Below, in pieces: positions 1 to 11,162 of a stretch of 64,000 nt of DNA (the stretch's first letter is position 1; each line of letters starts with the position of its first letter). The notes beneath the pieces were generated by a model. The model saw nothing but the letters and a program-made list of their open reading frames with translations, did not search any database and had not been told where the DNA came from. A program made the translations under genes and the position numbers. The DNA is from Fremontodendron californicum (lineage: Eukaryota > Streptophyta > Magnoliopsida > Malvales > Malvaceae). The stretch is taken from the NCBI GenBank assembly GCA_030761205.1, contig JAULJL010000017.1:3544001-3608000 (forward strand), written 5' to 3'.

Positions 1-1
1 T

Positions 2-580
2 TTAGAAGCAGTTCGACGAATACTGAGATATGTGAAAAGTACAATAGATTATGGTCTTTTGTACAAGAAAGGTGAAGACTGTAAGTTAGTTGGTTATTGT
101 GATGCTGACTATGCAGGAGATCATGACACCAGGAGATCAACAACTGGGTACATGTTTAAACTTGGTTCTGGAACAATTTCTTGGTGCAGTAAGAGACAAC
201 CAACGGTATCATTGTCAACTACCGAAGCTGAGTATCGAGCAGCAGCAATGGCAGCTCAAGAGTGTACGTGGCTGATACAACTAATGAGTGATCTACATCA
301 ACCAGTAGATTATGCAGTTCCGTTGTATTGCGACAACCAGTCAGCAATTCGTTTGGCAGAAAATCCAGTCTTTCACGCAAGAACCAAACATATAGAAGTG
401 CATTATCACTTTATCAGAGAAAAGGTTCTACAAGAAGAGATTGAGATGAAGCAGATCAAGACAGATGATCAAATGGCAGATTTATTCACAAAAGGTTTGA
501 GTATCAACAAATTTGAAATGTTTCGTCGTCAACTCAACATGGTGCAAAGAGGAAGAGCTGGTATTGAGGGGGAGTGTTAA
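2..580 (+). pseudogene. Ty1-copia polyprotein, RNase H C-terminal part (partial at window edge)
   Basis: This is the last ~190 codons of a Ty1-copia Pol polyprotein, open from the first in-frame codon at position 2 (the window cuts off the rest) to a TAA at 578-580. Typical copia RNase H landmarks are visible: [10 protein letters not shown] near residue 30, [33 protein letters not shown](H)YH, and the closing DLFTKGL before the C-terminus. RNase H removes the RNA strand during reverse transcription. The reading frame is intact here, so the element may be fairly young, but the upstream gag, protease, integrase and reverse transcriptase lie outside the window. The stop codon overlaps the first bases of the 3' LTR, as is usual in this superfamily. 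Superfamily assignment is secure; the lineage is not determined. Confidence 0.93.
566..574 (+). other. Polypurine tract of the copia element
   Basis: The purine run GAGGGGGAG lies immediately before TGTTAA, the presumed LTR start. This is the usual place for the plus-strand primer of a copia element. Confidence 0.75.
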
Positions 581-1066
581 ATTGTCCAATACCAGCCCAA
601 AGAAAAAATAAAAGCCTAACAATGTGTGGTTGCAATTGTGTGGTTTAATGTGTGGTTGTAGTTGTGTGGTTTAATGTGTGGTTGTAGTTGTGTGGTTTAT
701 TGTGTGGTTGTAGTTGTGTGATTTAAATGTGTGGTTGTTATTAAACAACAATGGGTGGTTGTAATTTATTTAGATTTTATATTTGTGTGGCTTGTGTTTG
801 TCTTGGTATTGTATAAATACCCCCCTCCCTTGCATTTGTAAATCATCAAGTAGTAAGCTTCAATAAGCAATAAAAGTTCTAAGTTTTCCTAAGGAGTTCT
901 TCTCTAAAGAGTGTAGTCTAGAGTGAAGTGTGAGCATTTGTGAGTTTTCCTAAAATCTAAACTTTCTTCTTTGAGTGCTAAAATTAGAGTTATCTACTCT
1001 AAGTTTTTCTCAACAATTTTTTGGTCACAATAAAGTTGGATTGAAAGTTCTCCATTTCTTTCCAAC
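575..1066 (+). mobile_element. 3' LTR of the Ty1-copia element
   Basis: The LTR begins TGTTAAATTG directly after the polypurine tract. It contains a TATA box (GTATAAATAC, 811-820) followed by the AATAAAAG-type signal near 870. The 3' end is inferred near 1066 from the motif TTTCTTTCCAAC, which commonly closes copia LTRs. No 5' LTR is in the window to confirm it, so the end may be off by tens of bases; CAACA at 1011-1015 is an alternative terminus. The U3 part carries a 26-bp tandem repeat. Confidence 0.7.
622..747 (+). repeat. 26-bp tandem repeat in copia LTR U3
   Basis: Units starting ATGTGTGGTTG(T/C)A(A/G)TTGTGTG begin at 622, 648, 674 and 700, with a decayed partial fifth from 726. They lie just upstream of the LTR TATA box, where tandem enhancer-like repeats often modulate LTR transcription. 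The regulatory role is inference. Confidence 0.85.
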
Positions 1067-1559
1067 CTTTGCTTACCCAAATGTGGCAGCCTATAATTGT
1101 TTCCTCCATTAACCTTTATCAATTGCTGGGTAACACTTTATCAATTAAATATGACCTTGTGACATCTTTAGTTACTCATAAAATAGGTTTGGTCTACTAG
1201 GTTCTAGCTAGTCGATTTTTGCTATTACGCCTAGCTGGTTCCTTGTATATAAATGGAAAAATCCCTATTTTTCTAGAAAATTTACAATTGCAAAAATTAT
1301 CAAAATGGGGTAGCTACTGCAGGTCTGCAGCTAAAAACATGTCAATAAAAAGAAGGTTTGTGGCGAGAGTACCTTGCTCAATCATTAATCAGCAAAATTG
1401 TAATCTTGCTCTTTTGTTTGCTTCAGTCGGGTAAGGCTTTATAGCATTAGTATGTAGCCTAATAATACCTTCCTTAATTCGAAATGAAGAGTCGACTTTG
1501 ACATATCTAAAACTTTGGCCATTGATCGAATATTTGTTCATCTAAAAAATGGAACTTCT
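1067..1559. other. Intergenic, nothing recognised
   Basis: AT-rich DNA downstream of the copia LTR. One 71-codon open frame at 1219-1434 has no recognisable motif and is probably chance. Confidence 0.6.
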
Positions 1560-1569
1560 AAGATACGAT

Positions 1570-1659
1570 TTTATTATTATTCTTTTTTTTTATTGTTGGA
1601 GGAGGAAGATTTGAACCCTGTTCTTTGAGCAAGAAGATCATGTACCAACCAACTGAGTC
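1570..1659 (-). mobile_element. Minimal tRNA-derived SINE-like retroposon
   Basis: On the minus strand the segment reads as a tRNA-like head: an A-box-like GACTCAGTTGGTTGG (1643-1659), then ~32 bases later a B-box-like GGGTTCAAATC (1608-1618), then an A-rich tail (T-rich on plus, 1570-1597). It is flanked by a perfect 10-bp direct repeat AAGATACGAT (1560-1569 and 1660-1669), the signature of LINE-mediated retroposition. The insert is only ~90 bp including its tail, far shorter than most plant SINEs, and the 5' acceptor arm of the tRNA is missing. It could be a 5'-truncated SINE or a retroposed tRNA fragment. I favour retroposition because tail and target-site duplication are both present. Confidence 0.7.
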
Positions 1660-1669
1660 AAGATACGAT

Positions 1670-3202
1670 CAATATCAATTGAAATCCTCTTTTTCACCCA
1701 TTGTTGATACTTACTGCCAATATCTAACACAATACCTTGTTGCACAAATTGTTTTGTTAGATTCCACAGCCAAATCACAGTCATTGTTGAGACTGAAAAT
1801 ATGTCTGCAGTTCTACTTATAGAACTTTTTTTTAGCTTTCCATCCCTACTCTATTTTAAGAGAGTCTCAAATAAAGCTTGCCGTTGCTCTTTAATTAATT
1901 GTTTATTTGTAGTTATCATTACAAACTCCATTGTAGTATGAATATCTATAGAATCCATCATGAAATAAAAGATCAAAGAGGTAAAGGATTTTTTAATTAC
2001 TGGTAGTAAAACAGAGCAAGAAAAAAATAAAAGCATATATTGACAAATCCCTATTTGAAAGGAGAAAAAATAGTAACTTAAATTTGTTAATAAGAGTAAA
2101 ATTTTGGTGTAAAGAAAATTTTGGCGAAAATGAATCTACCGTCGCAACACATGTTTCATTTGCATTCAATTCTAGAAATTTCTCATAGTTTCATGCCATA
2201 TCTAAAGTCTTTCAATTTTACAGGTCATTTTATCAATTCAAGCATTTTATCTGACATGGCATGTGAAAGTTTTGACTTCCTAAAAGTATGTGCCCAGTTA
2301 ATATGTGACAAAATTATGGGAACAAAGGGAGTAATAAAAAATATAACCCAAAAATAGAACACAAATGCCTTTTCCCTTAAACACAAAATTGTTAGCTAAG
2401 GAATCCAAATTTTAGTATAGTCGGTTCGTTCAATTATTTTTAAAAGATGATATTCAATAGATTTAAAATTTAAATTCTCAATGAATCTGCAATCTTATGT
2501 TTTATTTCTAAACTGCAATTTTTGTTCTAAAAAAAAAATCACTTGCCTACTTTACTGGTTACAGCCAGATAGAAAGAAAAGGAATTAAAAGGAAGCTTGA
2601 TTATGAATGACATCAAGGTTTAATAGCCAATGCGTCAAGTTCCAAAGCTTAATTATGAATGACACATAATAAAACAGATTCTCGAACCCAATTATTGGTG
2701 ACTGCGGCAGGAATCTTCTCAAGAGATTCGATAGACTCCAAATTAATCATGTCTTCAGAGAAATTAATACGTACCGCTGCATGCTGATGCACTTTTAAGA
2801 AAAGGTGCTACCTCAGAATTATAATTTAATTTGTGTCATGAAGAACCAGACTTTGTTTTTATTTATTTATTTGTAATTAGGCAAGTACTATACTTTATCG
2901 CAGTGTAGGAACTCTAACAATTCTATCTTTACTAATGCATATCCTTATTTAACAAAAAAGAAAAGGAAGGAAGCTAGTAAGTATAAAAAGTATAGCTGAA
3001 GGCTTTACATTCGTGGATTGTGGTCCTATAACACATTTAGAAACGTGTTTTTCAGAAGGAAAAAAAAAGTAAGAAAAGTGGAGATTTGTGGTTTTTTGCT
3101 TTAGAAATTTAGTGCAATCTTTTTATATTTCAAGTTGTCTACACTTCACACTGTCTTTTGTGTAAAAGATTTATATACTCCAATATATATGTATAAATTG
3201 TA

Positions 3203-3240
<38 letters not shown>

Positions 3241-4890
3241 TTCCAATCTAAAAAAGTTGTAGGGTTTATATTAAATGTGCATCCCTCGAAAGAGAAAGTT
3301 CCTTTATTAATCAATTTATTTATTACTTCATTAATTGACAATACATAAAAAATACACCAATAAATCTAATAATATTAATGTATGAGATATGGAAAACTAT
3401 ACCAAAAGATTGTGTTTTATGGGAAAGTAATTCTCATGTATTAAAGAAAGAAAAGGGAATTAATATTGCCAAAAAAAAAAAATTATTAGAACAATTACAT
3501 ATATGTTTAATTGGCCTTTTTAGAGCTAATTTCCCTCAAAGCATGCACCATATCATTTTCTTTTTATATGATAAAAATTTATATTTTCTCATACATGGAG
3601 GTTGAAAAAATGTGTTGAATCTATATTTAAGGTCATAGAAAATGACAAATTTAGAATCCTATTAAGAAATTGAGACTTAACTCAAATGGATCACTCACTT
3701 TTTTTTAAGTGTTAGATTCTAAAAGATTCAATTTTCAGTGCTTACAATTTTTTTTTTCTGTTAAACCTTAACTTCATTTATATATATATATATATAATGG
3801 ATGTCTATTAACGCAAAGTTCAATTTCACTCCTCGTAAAACAATTTGAATGCAATAATTGTTCATCCTCGTTGGGTCTCATTGTCATCATTCATATAATT
3901 GATTTTTCCTCGGTTCTGATGTTTGAATTGATGGTTAAAAACCTAAACAAGTAATTTGATTGAGTATTTATTAACACAAGGCTCCAGGTTTTGTCAGATT
4001 GGACATTACCAGCTCCTGGTTTTGTTACGAGGATTCCTGTCTATTGTAAAAAGCTTCCTTAGTTTGTAGCTCCAGTAATGGAAGAGGCCTGAGTTTGCCT
4101 TGTCAGCTAACAACAGCTGCAAAATTACGGGTGTTCGAAGTTCTAACTTCTAACCAATGAAGATTCTTTTCTTTTTAATTTATTTATTTTGAATGCGTCC
4201 AAGGAAGTTTTCTCACAAACTTTCCCAGCTCACATGCATTTTTCCCCATTACAAAACTGGTAACTTTTCGATCCCATTTGCTTATTCCAGGCTCCAGCCT
4301 TCAATATTTTATGGTACTTGACAGAACATAGCTGTCGACAATGAACACCAGCAAGTTATTAACAAATGCTTTTTTAATTTTATAATTCTACCATATGTTT
4401 CTTGTGTTGTCAACTGATAATTACAAGAGATTTTTGTGCAACTTGATGTACCCATCAATTGCTATTCTCCAAGATTCTCAAAAGATTACATAACTTCAAC
4501 AGTCATGTTTTGCTAAACCGCATTAAGGGAACACATGCATTTGCTGGTTCATGCCCAGCTCGATCGGAATCCTTGTATATTTGTAGTTAGCTGATGAGCA
4601 ATTTATTCTACATAACTTCATTTCCCTTCCACCTTCAAATCACATGTCTTTACTAAAAAGATAACAATTTGCATATGAGCATTTGATTCAATGCGAAACG
4701 AATGTATTCTTGTTAACACCTTATAATTTGCTGGTGAAATACTGAATTTTTATTTTCAATAACCATAATTCAATCTCTAATAATTTCAAATACAGAAAAA
4801 TGGATATATTATTTGTTTTAGAACTTGAGTTTATATCCGCCCCTGGCTCTAAAAAATTAAAAAATAAAAAAGAAAAGAAAGTTAGTTAGT
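1670..4890. other. Intergenic AT-rich stretch
   Basis: No gene is recognised on either strand. The stretch holds a (TA)n microsatellite at 3208-3236 and a shorter one near 3779-3796. Short open frames at 2121-2357 and 3378-3605 lack motifs and are probably chance. Confidence 0.6.
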
Positions 4891-4899
4891 TTAAAATTT

Positions 4900-5090
4900 T
4901 TAAATGTGTTTTGTCTTTATACGGAGAGCGATGGCTACAGCCCTACGCTTGATTTTATGGGACACAATTTGGCGATGTCTGCTCTCAAGATAAAAATTGT
5001 GATCCCTCCAGTTCAACAACCTCGCATAAAGATAAAGAGCCTCAGCTTCTCCTAGACATTGTTTTTGTTTCAAACCACTCACAAGCCCAT
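4900..5090 (-). other. Unassigned open stretch abutting the gypsy LTR
   Basis: A minus-strand frame open over ~64 codons between the LTR boundary (5091) and a stop at 4900. Base composition is visibly less AT-rich than the DNA to its left, and the peptide (with segments LYARLLNWRDHNFYLESR and KIKRRAVAIALRI) does not look like low-complexity chance translation. I do not recognise it. It may be a remnant of an exon or element interrupted by the gypsy insertion. No splice structure is evident, and the reading frame runs into the LTR by chance. Confidence 0.25.
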
Positions 5091-5577
5091 TGTCACGGAC
5101 TAAACTTTGCCTCAATTGAATGTTAATCCGTACGGCATTTGGATGGACGCTTCCACACAAGTCAGCCAAGATCTCTCGATTATCTGATTAAGCAACAACA
5201 AGCCACAAGTTAATCTCAAGGCCACTTCACGATATCGCGGGGCATAGCGGGTGCACACCGGCGACCCCCGATATCCCCAAAGGGAAAAAGTTTTATTAGT
5301 TTTGAAAAAGTTTACAAAAGATCATCGAGTCTTCCCCACCATCGTTGGGGCCATAGGGGCAGCCCTAGATGGTGGCCTATCACATACCTGAACCAGTGAG
5401 GCAGCCCAACAATCCGCCGACTGCTCACCCCCTATAAAGAGCTTAAGAGCTTTTACAAGACTTCTACCAAGAATCATTACAATGTTTGAAATGGGGACAC
5501 TTTTTCCTAAGACATATGGCTACCCTCCCATGGCACCTCTACCCGGTCATGGCCCTATACAAGGTTGGCTCATGACA
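5091..5577 (-). repeat. Gypsy LTR (3' LTR of the minus-strand element)
   Basis: Starts TGTCACGGAC and ends CTCATGACA, so the termini TGTCA/TGACA are inverted as expected. It matches 9906-10401 almost throughout, including the GATATCGCGGGGCATAGCGG block and the AAAGAGCTTAAGAGC block. Confidence 0.95.
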
Positions 5578-5590
5578 TCCTCTCCCACTC
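5578..5590 (-). other. Polypurine tract of the gypsy element
   Basis: On the minus strand GAGTGGGAGAGGA lies directly before the LTR terminus TGTCA. This is the second-strand primer site. Confidence 0.8.
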
Positions 5591-7062
5591 AATCTGTCGA
5601 CGTCCTCGTTGACTTGGTTGCTAGGAATTCTTCAATCTTCTGCTTGAAGGCTCGCAAGTCATGCTCTCTCTCCCAACTGATCTCCTCTGGACCCAAGCCC
5701 TCCCATTTGACTAGGTACTCCTTAATGGTCCTCCTAGACACTATGGTTACCCTATCGGCTAAGATTTCTTCAACTCGTCGCTCCGACGGTGGCTTCATGC
5801 TGATGGCTTCCCTGGTTGTCTGACTACGACTTGCATCTGAGGGGTCTGCATGATAAGGTTTCAAGTTGCTCACATGGAATACCAGATGCACTTTCATCCA
5901 CTTGGGTGGATCAATCTTGTAGGAAGCATTTTCCGCTTTGGAAAGGGTCACTGGACCTTCTTATTTACGCACCAATCTCCGATCTCGCTTTCGTAGGAAC
6001 CTTAGCTGTTCGGGCACTAATCTGACAAGCACACGATTATCGACCTTGCAGTGTTGTGCCCTTCGACCCTTGTCTGCCCACTTCTTCATGCGTTTGGAGG
6101 CCTTCTCTAAGTAAGCTCGAGCAATCTCCGTGTTCTGCCTCCATTCTTTTGTAAGATTGAAGGCTCGAGGGTTTTTCCCTTGATAAGGCTCTGTGGATAT
6201 GTAGGGTAAACTGGGTTGTTATCCGAAAACAATCTCAAAAGGACTTTTGTTGGTGGAGGAACTCTTCCTAGCATTTAAGCAAAATTGGGCCACATCTAAC
6301 AACGGGGGCAATTCTTCTGATTTGCTTGCACAAAATGTCTCAGATACTCCTCTAGCAACCTATTGAATCGTTCGGTTTGTCCATATGTTTGCGGATGATA
6401 ACTGGATAAAATGTTCAGTTGTGATCCTAGCAGTTTGAAGAGTTATCTCCAGAAACTCCCAGTGAATCTTGGATCCCTATCACTGATGATACTTTGTAGG
6501 ACACCCCAATACTTGACCACATTCTTAAAGATTAGGTGACCCATGTCTTTCGCAGTGCAATACTTTTGAGCTGGGATAAATGTGGCATATTTGGAGAAAC
6601 GATCAGTCACCACCAAAATAGACCTAAGGTCGCCAACTTTAGGGAGGCCAGAGATGAAGTCAAGGGAGATACTTTCCCAAGGTCTTGTAAGCATTGGTAC
6701 AGGTTCAAGCATGCCTGCGGGTTTTCGCTTCTCTACCTTGTCTTGTTGGCAAATGAGGTAGTCTTTGTGTAGGCCATAACATCTTCCCGCATTCATGGCC
6801 AGTAGTAACCTTGTTTTAATAGGGCGAAGGTGCGTTGCTAACCTGGGTGCCCGGCCCAAGGTGTGTTATGACATTCTCGTATGAGTATTTGTCTCAGATC
6901 TCCTGCTCTTGGCATAAACAAACGTGGCCCTTTTGTCAATAGAGCCCCATTCTCCAACCAAAAGTACTTGGACTTCCCGTCTTCTACTAACTTCATAATG
7001 GAAATGGCTTGTGGGTCTTTCTTCAAATTTTTCTTAATGGACTTCCGTATGTTTGTGGTCAC
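5589..7062 (-). pseudogene. Gypsy integrase and chromodomain, disrupted
   Basis: Read on the minus strand. An N-terminal zinc-binding segment (HNTPWAGHPG, 6838-7062) is followed after a frame change by a core segment (6443-6859) with SLDFISGLPK, carrying the first catalytic Asp, and SDRDPRF, carrying the second. The stretch 5952-6442 holds remnants such as YHPQT(Y)GQTER spread over several frames. The 5589-5951 frame contains VFHVSNLKPYH and then a chromodomain (VEEILADR, EYLVKWEGL, SWE). In chromoviruses this domain is thought to steer integration through histone marks. One cysteine of the zinc module is not in its usual context. Frame breaks between all segments make it non-functional. Confidence 0.85.
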
Positions 7063-7063
7063 C

Positions 7064-8381
7064 TTAATGAATCACAGCTAGAAGTTCTTTCTCTTGGACG
7101 GTGTATCTCCTTTCAGTCTCACTCAACTTCCTGCTCTCGAAGGCGATCGAGTGTCTCTCTTGTAGGAGTACCCCTCCAATGGCAAAATCTGATGCATCTG
7201 TTTGAACTTCAAAAGGCTTTTCAATATCAGGAAGAGCCAACACTGTGTCCTTCATCATCACTTCTTTTAGGCCCTCAAATGCCTCTTGGCATTGGCTTGA
7301 CCAACTCCACTTCTCTCCCTTCTTCAATAGATCAGTGAGTGCCGTTACCCTACGAGAGTATCCCTCAACAAATCTCCTAGTAATTGACCAGACCCAAAAA
7401 CGACAGCAGTTCACTGACATTATTCAAAGTCGCCCATTCTCTAATTGCCTTGACCTTGTCCATGTCCATACGGATGTGTCCCTGCTGGATTATGTGTCCC
7501 AAGAAATGAGCTTGGGTTTGAGCAAATGCACACTTATCCCTTTTTACATATAACTGGTTTTCCCGAAGCCTTTCGAACACTAGCCGTAAATGTTTCTCAT
7601 GTTCTTCCAACGTGGAGCTATAAACCATGATGTCATCCAAGTAGATGACAACAAAGCTGTCAAGGTAATCATGGAACACTTGGTTCATAAGAGTACAAAA
7701 CGTAGCAGGAGCATTGGTTAGTCCAAAAGGCATAACTAGGAATTCAAAAGCACCATACCGAGTAACACAAGTCATTTTCGGTTCATCCCCTTTCGCAATT
7801 CGCACTTGATGATAACCCAACCTAAGATCAACTTTGGTGAAGAACTTGGCGTAGCTCAACTGATCAAATAGGTCCGCTATAAGAGGGATCGGGTATTTGT
7901 TCCTTACTGTGACCTTGTTCAGGGCCCTATAGTCAACACATAGCCGTAAACTTCCATCTTACTTCTTTTGAAATAGCACTGGAGCTCCAAATGGTGCCTT
8001 TGATATTCTAATGAAGCCGACTTGTAATAGCTCATCCAACTATTTTCTTAATTCGGCCAATTTCGAGGGAGCCATACGATAGGGACCTTTAGCTGGAGGT
8101 TTCACTTCTAGTAGTAGCTCAATCTCATGGTCTACCGTTCTTCTAGGTGGTAGCACTTTAGGCAATTGTTCTGGCATCACATTCTGAAACTCTTGCAACA
8201 CCCTTTTCACTCCATCCGGCACGGGATCTGAGTTAGCTTCATCCTTATATATCGACATGACCACATAAGAGGGCTCGCCCTTTTTTACTCCTTTCTTGAA
8301 TTGTAGTGCTGATATGATCTTCTTCCCAATCCTTGAAAGAATCGTAGTTGGTACTACACATGGACGCTTCCCCAAGAACAA
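7064..8381 (-). pseudogene. Gypsy reverse transcriptase and RNase H, disrupted
   Basis: The minus-strand segment 8040-8381 carries the RT entry region (VMPEQLPKVLPPRR, DHEIEL, PYRMAPSKLAELRK). The 7377-7859 frame carries [13 protein letters not shown], the [12 protein letters not shown] motif and the catalytic YLDD box ([13 protein letters not shown]). The 7064-7420 frame continues with RRFVEGYS and the RNase H start (QTDASDFAIGGVLLQ, SRKLSETERRY). Two in-frame stops interrupt the RT between 8040 and 7900, and a frame change near 7378 separates RT from the following part. The domains are secure; the copy is defective. Confidence 0.9.
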
Positions 8382-8612
8382 TAAGCAACTGGAAACGGGA
8401 ATCGGGATTGCCTAGGCCGCTATCATGAAATCCAATCCTAAGACAACATCAAAGTTGTCCATGGGGGAAATCGTGAAATTAATGCCTCCTTCCCATGGCC
8501 CAAGTTTTGTCATCACATTCTTGGAACTTCCACTAATTGCCAAGGCTGGAGAATTAACTGCTTTCATTTGCCCACAATCCTTGGTGACCTTAAGATCACA
8601 CCTCTTTGCTTC

Positions 8613-9880
8613 TTAGGGTGAGATGAAGGTATCGATCGCACTTGTGTCCACCATGGCCCTTGTTGTCTTGCCATTCAACACTACCTCAACATATATCAGG
8701 CCCCGCTCGGGTTCCTTCTTCAACTTGCTCAATTGTGTATGCAGGGCATTAAGGAACCGTATGGAGCCCATCCTTGCTGGCTCATTCTCGACTTCTTCAA
8801 CTGATTGGTGAGAGTGGCCTCCTTTTTGTGGCGAGGCTACTAAGGCATTCAAGGCACCTTTATGCGAACATTCTGCTACTCGATGCGGAACCTGACACGA
8901 GAAGCAAGCTAATGGTTGTCTCGGCTTGAAATTCGATGCATTGTTTGTCTTTGGTTGAGGTGTATCTCTACCAGGTGATCTCTTATCCGCTCCCCCAATA
9001 AAAGGTCTATCCACTCTGGCCATTTTCCCCCCACTTCCAAAGCTAGAGCTACTGCCACTTGATGGAGGGGCTTTACGCTTTGATGGGCCATCTTTGTAGT
9101 TATTCAGACGTTCAGCGGCGATCATGGCAGTGGCCACATCTTGCACATTTTGTATTTGTAACTCAATCCTGGCACAAGGCTTGAGACCCTCGAGAAAATA
9201 GAATATTTTATCCTTTTAAGAGATGTCCCTTATATCCAGCATCAAGGTAGAAAAGCCCTTGACAAACTCCCGCACCGTCCCCGTTTGCACCAATTCCCTA
9301 AGCTTCCGTCGAGCCATGTATTCCACATTCTCAGGAAAGAATTGGCTTTTTAGTTCTCGCTTGAGGTCGCCCCAAGTTTTGATAGGGCATTCATCATTGA
9401 CAAACTTCGGACGCCACCATAGCTTGGCATCCTAGCAAGATACATTACGGCCATAGCAACCTTTTATTCCTCTGAGTCTGTGTGCACGGCCCGAAAGTAT
9501 TGCTTAATATCAAACAGGAAATTCTCAAGCTCTTTGGCATCTCTTGCCCCCTCATAGCGTCGAGATTCCGGCACCTTGGCCCTTTTTCCCCTGTCCACAG
9601 AACTGGAACCAACTCTGCCCATGGCCATTTGTAACACGCTGACCTGAGCCTTGAGTTCCTCGAACTCTCTTTGGATGATGCTTATGGCATCCCTTGTTTC
9701 TTCACCCAAATTGTTCAGCGTATCGGACAGCTCCCGTTGGGCTGTCTCGACATCTCTCGCTTGATCATGAGTGGCCTTATGAGTTTTTAAAGCGGACACC
9801 GAGGCCTCAAGCTCCTCAATCCTTTCTCGGTCATCTGACCCACCTTGAGTCATAACCATCTTTTGCTTTCTCGCTAGCAC
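8613..9880 (-). pseudogene. Gypsy gag and protease, disrupted
   Basis: The minus-strand frame 9464-9880 begins with a Met just inside the primer-binding site and has heptad-like charged segments, as in plant gag N-termini. After breaks at 9147-9463, the frame 8613-9146 has a basic Ser-rich stretch, then a zinc-knuckle-like CFSCQVPHRVAEC, one residue shorter between the second Cys and His than the usual CX2CX4HX4C. It ends with a protease-like site, AMVDTSAIDTFIS, where the usual DTG/DTGA is DTS. Both deviations, plus the frame breaks, indicate loss of function. Confidence 0.8.
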
Positions 9881-9891
9881 TTCTCAACTGT

Positions 9892-9903
9892 GCTCTGATA
9901 CCA
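9892..9903 (-). other. Primer-binding site for initiator tRNA-Met
   Basis: On the minus strand TGGTATCAGAGC lies two bases inside the 5' LTR terminus. This sequence is complementary to the 3' end of plant initiator tRNA-Met and is the commonest primer site in plant LTR retrotransposons. Confidence 0.92.
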
Positions 9904-9905
9904 CG

Positions 9906-10401
9906 TGTCACGGACTAAACTTTGCTTCAATTGAATGTTAGTCCGTGCGGCACTTGGATGGACGCTTCCACACAAGTCAGCCAAGATCTCTCGATTATCC
10001 GATTAAGCAACAACAAGCCACTAGTTAGTCTTAAGGTCACTTCACGATATCGCGGGGCATAGCGGGTACACACTGGCGACCCCCGATGCCCCCAAAGGGA
10101 AAAAAGTTTTATTAGTTTTGAAAAGAGTACAAAAATTTACAAAATATTATCGAGTCTTCCTCACCATTGTTGGGGCCATAGGGGCAGCCCTAGATGGTGG
10201 CGTAGCACATACCTTAACCAGTGAGGCAGCCCAACAATCCGTCGATTGCTCACCCCCTATAAAGAGCTTAAGAGCTTTTACAAGACTTCTACCAAGAACC
10301 ATTACAATGTTTGAAATGGGGACACTTTTTCCTAAGACATATGGCTACCCTACCATGGCACCTCTACTCGGTCATGGCCCTATACAAGGTTGGCTCATGA
10401 C
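9906..10401 (-). repeat. Gypsy LTR (5' LTR of the minus-strand element)
   Basis: Begins TGTCACGGAC and runs in register with 5091-5577 to CTCATGAC; the terminal A of the partner LTR is not present. Right-hand flanking DNA starts CATCGTCGG. Confidence 0.94.
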
Positions 10402-10446
10402 CATCGTCGGTGACTAAATTTATACATCGTCGGTGAATAACCGGAA

Positions 10447-10626
10447 GGATTTATATTTGATAATTTGTAGTGTCTAAATTTATACATCGTCGGTGAATCA
10501 GATATTGCTATCTCATTAAAAATAAAATTATTTGTATTTATTTTTAAAAAAAATTAATAAGCTCTCATCATCTGATTTACTAACAGTGTATAAATATATA
10601 CACTGTCAGTGTATCAAATATAAACC
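10447..10626. mobile_element. 180-bp MITE, copy 1
   Basis: Termini GGATTTATATTTGATA and, on the other strand, GGTTTATATTTGATA form a terminal inverted repeat. Inner inverted pairs continue as TGTATAAATTTATACA-like and ATCAGATGA-like blocks, so most of the element can fold back. It is the same length as the copy at 19953-20132 and shares its ends and sub-terminal blocks. No transposase is present. The target-site duplication is not clear. Confidence 0.7.
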
Positions 10627-11125
10627 CTAATCGAAATATGCCAATCACAATAGCTACCGATTCACCATACATTATTTTGTTTCATGTCAATGGACACACA
10701 TACATAGACCTGCTCATGTGTCGGGCTGCGGATCAAAAATTTTTCATTTTCCTTACTTAGGCCGGATCCGTCGGCCCATTTTATTGTTTAAATAATATTA
10801 AAAACTTAAAAAATATTTTTATATTTTATCATTAAATTTAAATAAAAAATAATTTTTTATTATATAAACAGTGATTTAGGCGGTTCGGTCTGGCTCAAAT
10901 AAAAAAACCTCTATCCAGACCCTTTTAAAAGAAGTGGGCAGTTTTTTTAAAAAAAAAATTGATAAATTTTTAAAAAATATAAATTATATAAGAATTTGAA
11001 AAGACATCAATACCCTTATTAAATTATTTGATATAATAATTTCTTTGATATTTTTGTATTTTTTCTAATTGAATTGATGTCACTTGATTCATTGACACCA
11101 ACTCAGCCACTCTCATTTTAATACA

Positions 11126-11162
<37 letters not shown>

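Larger units (their letters stand above)
5091..10401 (-). mobile_element. Decayed Ty3-gypsy chromovirus-type LTR retrotransposon
   Basis: A ~5.3-kb element with two near-identical LTRs in direct orientation, a tRNA primer-binding site, a polypurine tract and, reading on the minus strand, gag, protease, reverse transcriptase, RNase H, integrase and a C-terminal chromodomain. That order and the chromodomain place it among Ty3-gypsy chromoviruses. The two LTRs differ at roughly 25 of ~490 positions by eye, so the insertion is not recent. The coding region is broken by several frameshifts and stop codons, so the copy is not autonomous. The flanks share only CCAT next to the LTR ends, so the target-site duplication is eroded or obscured. 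Confidence 0.93.

Noticed and set aside
1590..1669. Functional tRNA gene on the minus strand
   Set aside because: Box A and box B are present, but the acceptor arm is missing and the unit has an A-rich tail and target-site duplications, so it is a retroposed copy.
5482..5823. Plus-strand open frame over the gypsy LTR and chromodomain
   Set aside because: Antisense shadow of the minus-strand integrase/chromodomain region. The chromodomain motifs appear only on the minus strand.
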